8,936 bases of DNA from Burkholderiales bacterium (GTDB lineage Bacteria; Pseudomonadota; Gammaproteobacteria; Burkholderiales; Burkholderiaceae), in NCBI GenBank assembly GCA_947371645.1, contig CANBQJ010000156.1:1-8936 (forward strand). The letters run 5' to 3'. The notes beneath the pieces were generated by a model. It was not told where the DNA came from. It searched no databases and saw only the letters and a list, made by a program, of their open reading frames with translations. A program made the position numbers and the translations under genes. Below are positions 5,030 through 8,936 of the stretch, one piece after another; the first letter of the stretch is position 1; every line of letters begins with the position of its first letter.

Positions 5030-7600
5030 ATGACGTCACCGCAACCGCCCTCTCGCTTTACGTCTGATTTGCCTGCCTTGTTGACCTCAGCCAACGCCAC
5101 ATCCCCAGGTCCTGCCGGGGCGTCCATCGCCGGTGTCTCTGGCCTGCCGCCGCTGCCACCGCTGAACCATGCACAGGTTGCCGGTCTGGACGATCCGGCG
5201 TTGCTCGCCCAGTGCGTGCTGGAGGCCCCGCTGGGCAGCAGCCAGCGCCGCATCGGCCTGGGCTTGTCGGGCATGTACTGCGCGGCCTGCGCCATCACCA
5301 TCGAAGACGCGCTCAAGCAGGTCCCGGGCGTCACGGAGGTGCAGGTGCAGTCGGCCACGCAGCGGGCCCGCATCCTGCTGGACCCGGCGCGCACACGCAT
5401 GTCAGACCTCGTCGCGGCCGTGCAGGCCGTGGGCTACAAAGCCTGGCCCGATGCCGCAGCGCGAGCCGGCCACGAACGGCTTCGGGGGCGTCGCCAACTG
5501 GTCTGGCGCCTGTCGGTGGCCGCGTTCTGCATGATGCAGGTGATGATGCTCACCACCATGCAGTACGTGGCGGGCCCGGGTCAGATCCCTGTGGACCTGT
5601 GGAACCTCATGAACTGGGCCTCCTGGGTGCTGAGCCTGCCGGTCATGCTGTTCTCGTGCGGCGACTTCTTCAAAGGCGCCTGGCGCGCCGCGCGACAGGG
5701 GCGGGTGGCGATGGACACCCCCGTGGCCCTGGGCATCCTGGCCACCTTTGTGGTCAGCACCGGCGCCACGTTTGGCGGCCAGCGGTGGTTTGGACACGAC
5801 GTCTATTTCGACTCGCTGACCATGTTCGTGACCTTCCTGCTGGCCGGCCGGTGGCTGGAGTCGCGGGCCCGCGAACGCGTCACCCAGTCGCTGGAGGCGC
5901 TGTGCATGCGATTGCCCGAAGCGGTAGACCGGGCCGTGCCGCAAGCCGGCGAAGCGCAGGGCTCGCAGCCCAGCGCCTGGCTGGCCCAGGCCGCGACCGA
6001 ATCGGTGCCCTTGTCCAGTTTGCGCCCAGGTGACCACGTGCGTGTGGCAGTGGGCCAGGCCTTCCCGGCAGACGGCCTGCTGGTGCACGGCGACACCGAA
6101 ATCGACGAATCCCTGCTCACCGGTGAAAGCCGCGCGGTGCCGCGCCGCCAGGGGCAAACCGTGGTGGCTGGCAGCATGAACCTGGGCGCACCGGTGTGGA
6201 TGAGCATCGAGCGCCTGGGCCTGGACACCCGCTACCAGCAGATCGTCGCCCTGGTGCAGCAGGCCATGACGGAAAAGCCAGGCTGGATGCGGCACGCCGA
6301 CCGCTTTGCCGCGCCCTTCCTCTGGGGGGTGCTGGTGTTGGCTGCGGGCGGCGCACTGGCCTGGCAATGGGTGGACCCGTCTCGTTCGGTGTGGGTGGCG
6401 GTGTCGGTGCTGGTGGTGACCTGCCCTTGCGCCTTGTCGCTCGCGGCGCCCTCGGCCTTGCTGGCCGCTGCGGGCGCCATGGCCCGCCAGGGCGTGCTCG
6501 TGCGCCACCTGGATGCGTTGGAGGTGCTGGCCCATGTCAAGCAGTTCTATTTCGACAAGACCGGCACGCTCACGGAAAGCACGCTGGCCGTGACCGCCCT
6601 GTGGCAAGGCGGCCAGCTGTGGCTTGCCAGCGATGCGCAGCGCCAGCACTGGCCTGAATCCACCCGGCAGGCCTGGCAGATGGCGGCGTCGCTGGCGACG
6701 GCCTCGCAGCATCCCCTGAGCCAGTCCCTGGTGGCCGCGGCTCAGGCCTGGGCCGCAGGGCAGGGTGAAGCCCCATCCGTGAAACCTGCCACGGGCCCGC
6801 TCTGGCGCCCCAGTGCACTGGAAAATGCCCTGGAGAGGGCAGGCCGTGGCGTGGAAGCCCAAGACGATCAAGGCCGCACCTGGCGCCTGGGCTCGCGTGA
6901 CTGGGTGCTCGGGGACGCTGCCATGCCGGCAACCCACGACGGCGATGCCCGCGTCTGGGTGGCGGCGCTGCAGTTCAGGCAAGCCGAGCAGCCTGATCTG
7001 CAGCCTGCGGTCGACCCAGGCACTGTCATGGGCCTGATCTTTGACGAGCAATTCCGACCGGAAACCGGGCCTGCCCTGGCGGGCTTGCATGAGTTGGGCA
7101 TCGCCTCGGCTGTGTTGTCAGGGGACCAGGCCGCGCGGGTGCTGTCGGCCGTGCAGGCCTTGCAGGCTCATGCCCCCCTCACCGTGGCCGCGGCCCACGC
7201 ATCGCCTGAAGTGAAGCTGGCAACGCTGGCGGCCGCCCAGGCCCAAGGTCAGCGCATCGCTGTGGTGGGTGACGGCATCAACGACGCACCCGTCCTGGCC
7301 CAGGCGGATGTCTCGATCGCGCTGGACCAGGGCGCCGCACTGGCGCAGTCCCAGGCCGACTTGCTGGTCTTGGGTGGTCGGCTCAATGGCTTGCCGATGG
7401 CGGTGCGCACGGCACGCAAGGCATTGCGCATCGTCAAGCAGAACCTGGTCTGGGCGGTCATTTACAACCTGGCCTGCATACCGCTGGCCCTGGGCGGTTA
7501 CCTGCCGCCCTGGGCGGCTGGTCTGGGCATGGCAGGCAGCTCTCTGTTTGTCGTGCTCAATGCCCTGAGGGTGACCCGTGGCATCGCCGCTGCGGCCTGA
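5030..7600 (+). CDS. ccoI: Cu+-transporting P1B-type ATPase CcoI (FixI), for cbb3 oxidase assembly
   Basis: An 856-residue inner-membrane ATPase that moves Cu+ for insertion into the CuB site of cbb3 oxidase. Domains in order: a Pro/Ala-rich N-terminal extension (1-75), one heavy-metal-associated domain with GMYCAAC (C84, C87), membrane helices from about 158 to 275, the actuator domain with TGES (364-367), the metal-binding helix with CPC (465-467), the phosphorylation site DKTGT (D509), the HP motif (H561-P562), GDGIND (747-752), and a last helix with MxxSS (834-838). All catalytic motifs are intact. Assignment as CcoI, not a detoxifying CopA, rests on the following ccoS and ccoN genes. The N-terminal Cys-rich metal-binding domain found in many gammaproteobacterial CcoI proteins is absent. 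The ATG at 5030 is the best start, but it has no Shine-Dalgarno sequence and sits beside a hairpin. Confidence 0.92.
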   Translation: MTSPQPPSRFTSDLPALLTSANATSPGPAGASIAGVSGLPPLPPLNHAQVAGLDDPALLAQCVLEAPLGSSQRRIGLGLSGMYCAACAITIEDALKQVPGVTEVQVQSATQRARILLDPARTRMSDLVAAVQAVGYKAWPDAAARAGHERLRGRRQLVWRLSVAAFCMMQVMMLTTMQYVAGPGQIPVDLWNLMNWASWVLSLPVMLFSCGDFFKGAWRAARQGRVAMDTPVALGILATFVVSTGATFGGQRWFGHDVYFDSLTMFVTFLLAGRWLESRARERVTQSLEALCMRLPEAVDRAVPQAGEAQGSQPSAWLAQAATESVPLSSLRPGDHVRVAVGQAFPADGLLVHGDTEIDESLLTGESRAVPRRQGQTVVAGSMNLGAPVWMSIERLGLDTRYQQIVALVQQAMTEKPGWMRHADRFAAPFLWGVLVLAAGGALAWQWVDPSRSVWVAVSVLVVTCPCALSLAAPSALLAAAGAMARQGVLVRHLDALEVLAHVKQFYFDKTGTLTESTLAVTALWQGGQLWLASDAQRQHWPESTRQAWQMAASLATASQHPLSQSLVAAAQAWAAGQGEAPSVKPATGPLWRPSALENALERAGRGVEAQDDQGRTWRLGSRDWVLGDAAMPATHDGDARVWVAALQFRQAEQPDLQPAVDPGTVMGLIFDEQFRPETGPALAGLHELGIASAVLSGDQAARVLSAVQALQAHAPLTVAAAHASPEVKLATLAAAQAQGQRIAVVGDGINDAPVLAQADVSIALDQGAALAQSQADLLVLGGRLNGLPMAVRTARKALRIVKQNLVWAVIYNLACIPLALGGYLPPWAAGLGMAGSSLFVVLNALRVTRGIAAAA

Positions 7601-7612
7601 TCAGGAATGCCG

Positions 7613-7632
7613 AATCGAACGGTCGTTCGTTT
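7613..7632. promoter_or_regulatory. Near-perfect palindrome between ccoI and ccoS, candidate repressor operator
   Basis: The core CGAACG-GT-CGTTCG (7616-7629) is a perfect inverted repeat. Extended to nine-base arms (AATCGAACG / CGTTCGTTT) it has one mismatch. It starts 12 bases after the ccoI stop and lies about 40 bases before the ccoS ATG. The form resembles operators bound by TetR-type dimers. Alternatively, as RNA it gives a 5-bp stem with loop GGTC followed by only three U, which is weak for a terminator. No regulator gene is in the window. Confidence 0.5.
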
Positions 7633-7671
7633 AAACTCGCGCCCGCTTGCCCTTTGGCGGCATCCCACAAG

Positions 7672-7848
7672 ATGGAAATCCTCTACGTCCTCATCCCTGT
7701 GAGCGTCCTGCTCGTGCTGGCCATCCTGGCTGTGCTGGGCTGGTCCATTCACTCTGGACAATTCGAAGACATCGAGCAAGAAGGTCTTCGCATCCTCAAA
7801 TCCGAGGGTGAGAAAGATGAGGATAGCGTTGAGCTACGTCAAAAGTAG
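7672..7848 (+). CDS. ccoS: cbb3-type cytochrome oxidase assembly protein CcoS
   Basis: A 58-residue single-pass membrane protein. Residues 4-24 form the hydrophobic helix (LYVLIPVSVLLVLAILAVLGW), followed by SIHSGQFEDIEQEG (25-38), which matches the conserved SGQFDDLE block of CcoS. The family is required for incorporating heme and copper cofactors into cbb3 oxidase; its exact mechanism is unclear. The charged tail KSEGEKDEDSVELRQK is variable in the family, and its last codons carry an FNR-like site. I chose the ATG at 7672 (MEILYVLIP) instead of an in-frame TTG at 7654, because the helix starts directly after it, as is typical. No strong ribosome binding site is visible. The gene sits 71 bases after ccoI and 48 bases before ccoN, on the same strand. 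Confidence 0.9.
   Translation: MEILYVLIPVSVLLVLAILAVLGWSIHSGQFEDIEQEGLRILKSEGEKDEDSVELRQK
7829..7842 (+). promoter_or_regulatory. Candidate FNR/ANR box for ccoN, inside the end of ccoS
   Basis: TTGAG-CTAC-GTCAA keeps the full TTGA-N6-TCAA core of FNR/ANR/FixK sites and matches TTGAT-N4-ATCAA at 8 of 10 positions. A -10-like CACAAT at 7864-7869 places the likely transcription start near 7876, so the box centre is near -40.5, close to the class II spacing. ccoNOQP operons are well-known targets of these oxygen-responsive regulators. The site is coding for the last residues of CcoS. Confidence 0.55.
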
Positions 7849-7850
7849 CT
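7832..7850 (+). other. Small inverted repeat across the ccoS stop codon
   Basis: AGCTAC, a 7-base loop, then GTAGCT form a perfect 6-bp stem that includes the TAG stop of ccoS. No T-run follows, so it is not a convincing intrinsic terminator. It overlaps the right half of the proposed FNR box. Confidence 0.3.
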
Positions 7851-7883
7851 AGTGGTTTGCCCTCACAATTCGGGCTGTCTAAC

Positions 7884-7888
7884 AGGAG
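7884..7888 (+). promoter_or_regulatory. Strong ribosome binding site of ccoN
   Basis: AGGAG lies 8 nt before the ATG at 7897, the best Shine-Dalgarno match on the plus strand of this window. It fixes the ccoN start and fits the high expression expected of an oxidase subunit. Confidence 0.8.
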
Positions 7889-7896
7889 AAAAAGAG

Positions 7897-8936
7897 ATGG
7901 CATCCACCCACTCTGCCACGTACAACGACACCGTTGTCCGGCAGTTCGCCATTGCTGCGGTGCTTTGGGGCGTCGTCGGCATGGCCGTCGGCGTCCTCAT
8001 TGCGTCCCAGCTGGCATGGCCGGAACTCAATTTCGGCATCCCTTGGCTGACCTACGGTCGCCTGCGCCCACTGCACACCAATGCGGTGATTTTTGCCTTT
8101 GGCGGCTGCGCCTTGTTTGCCACGTCTTACCACGTGGTGCAACGCACCTGCCAGACCCGACTGTTCGCCGGGCCCCTGGCCTCGTTCACATTCTGGGGTT
8201 GGCAACTGGTGATCCTGCTGGCGGCCCTGTCGCTGCCCATGGGTTACACCACCGGCAAGGAATACGCCGAACTCGAATGGCCCATTGACATCCTGATCAC
8301 GTTGGTCTGGGTGGCGTATGCCGTTGTGTTCTTCGGCACGGTGGGCACCCGCAAGATCCGCCACATCTACGTGGCCAACTGGTTCTACGGCGCCTTCATC
8401 ATCGCCGTGGCCCTGCTGCACATCGTCAACAGCGCCGAAATCCCGGTGATGAGCGAAGGTTTCCTGTCGCCCAAGTCGTACTCCGTGTACGCCGGTGTGC
8501 AAGACGCCATGGTGCAATGGTGGTACGGCCACAATGCGGTGGGCTTCTTCCTGACCGCAGGCTTCCTGGGCATGATGTATTACTACATCCCCAAGCAAGC
8601 TGGCATGCCCGTGTATTCGTATCGCCTGTCGATCGTGCACTTCTGGGCCCTGATCTTCACCTACATGTGGGCCGGTCCTCACCACCTGCACTACACCGCG
8701 CTGCCTGACTGGACGCAATCGGTGGGCATGGTGTTCTCGCTGATCCTGCTGGCGCCTTCGTGGGGCGGCATGATCAACGGCATCATGACCCTGTCGGGTG
8801 CCTGGTACAAGCTGCGCGACGACGCCATCCTGAAGTTCCTGATCGTGGCCTTGTCGTTCTACGGCATGTCCACCTTCGAAGGTCCGATGATGTCCATCAA
8901 GACCGTGAACTCGCTGTCGCACTACACCGACTGGAC
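7897..8936 (+). CDS. ccoN: Cytochrome c oxidase cbb3-type subunit I, CcoN, C-terminus beyond window
   Basis: The catalytic subunit of the high-affinity cbb3 oxidase, which reduces O2 to water and pumps protons at the inner membrane. The visible 346 residues hold about nine helices. Key residues are visible: H60 in [10 protein letters not shown] (low-spin heme b), H212 in [11 protein letters not shown], and H262/H263 in GPHHLHY (CuB ligands). Y256 in FTYMWAG sits six residues before H262, matching the spacing of the His-cross-linked helix VII tyrosine of C-type oxidases. E328 in STFEGPMMS corresponds to the conserved Glu of the family. The other heme ligands (the H-x-H pair expected a few residues after SHYTDW) fall just outside. 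Roughly 130 residues are missing at the C-terminus, judged from the usual length near 475. ccoO, ccoQ and ccoP are expected to follow. Residue roles are by comparison with the known family, not proven here. Confidence 0.96.
   Translation, partial: MASTHSATYNDTVVRQFAIAAVLWGVVGMAVGVLIASQLAWPELNFGIPWLTYGRLRPLHTNAVIFAFGGCALFATSYHVVQRTCQTRLFAGPLASFTFWGWQLVILLAALSLPMGYTTGKEYAELEWPIDILITLVWVAYAVVFFGTVGTRKIRHIYVANWFYGAFIIAVALLHIVNSAEIPVMSEGFLSPKSYSVYAGVQDAMVQWWYGHNAVGFFLTAGFLGMMYYYIPKQAGMPVYSYRLSIVHFWALIFTYMWAGPHHLHYTALPDWTQSVGMVFSLILLAPSWGGMINGIMTLSGAWYKLRDDAILKFLIVALSFYGMSTFEGPMMSIKTVNSLSHYTDW

Noticed and set aside
5402..7090. A 562-codon open frame on the minus strand opposite ccoI
   Set aside because: The coding strand holds every P-type ATPase motif. 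The antisense product is His/Arg/Gly-rich, has no family signature, and is a GC-bias shadow.
7879..8922. A 347-codon open frame on the minus strand opposite ccoN
   Set aside because: The plus strand encodes CcoN with heme and copper ligands and a strong ribosome binding site. The reverse frame has low-complexity His/Gln/Gly composition.

Overview
The window is ordinary chromosomal DNA from a GC-rich betaproteobacterium, most likely Burkholderiales and probably Comamonadaceae-like. The reasons are the codon use, the gene order cysI - DUF934 - cysH, the short form of the copper ATPase, and the order ccoI - ccoS - ccoN. The lineage is an inference from protein character; no marker gene is present. 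I see no mobile element, CRISPR array, tRNA or rRNA.

Left part (1-3394, minus strand): an assimilatory sulfur block. Read in the direction of transcription, it runs TSUP-family permease, CysI sulfite reductase hemoprotein, a DUF934 protein and CysH (P)APS reductase; CysH runs off the left edge. Gaps are 75, 17 and 16 bases, and cysI, DUF934 and cysH each have a GGAG-type ribosome binding site, so this is probably one operon. CysH would make sulfite from activated sulfate, CysI would reduce it to sulfide, and the permease would move a sulfur anion across the inner membrane.

Middle (3395-5029): an 87-base divergent region carries a 7+7 bp perfect palindrome just upstream of the permease. It is followed by a plus-strand patatin-like phospholipase with a lipoprotein signal, which converges with a minus-strand exported DUF192 protein. 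DUF192 diverges from ccoI across 94 bases that hold a possible FNR/ANR-type site and a hairpin ending 2 nt before the ccoI start.

Right part (5030-8936, plus strand): the start of a cbb3-type cytochrome oxidase locus. It holds ccoI (Cu+-transporting P-type ATPase that supplies copper to the oxidase), ccoS (small assembly protein) and ccoN (catalytic heme-copper subunit, cut by the right edge just before the heme b3 and second heme b histidines). A TTGA-N6-TCAA FNR/ANR-core site lies inside the last codons of ccoS. It is placed about 41 bases before where a ccoN transcript could start, which fits low-oxygen activation. A strong palindrome between ccoI and ccoS looks like a repressor operator or a short hairpin.

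All protein families here are known. The less described material is regulatory: the two FNR-like sites in class II geometry, and three palindromes or hairpins placed at gene starts and junctions.
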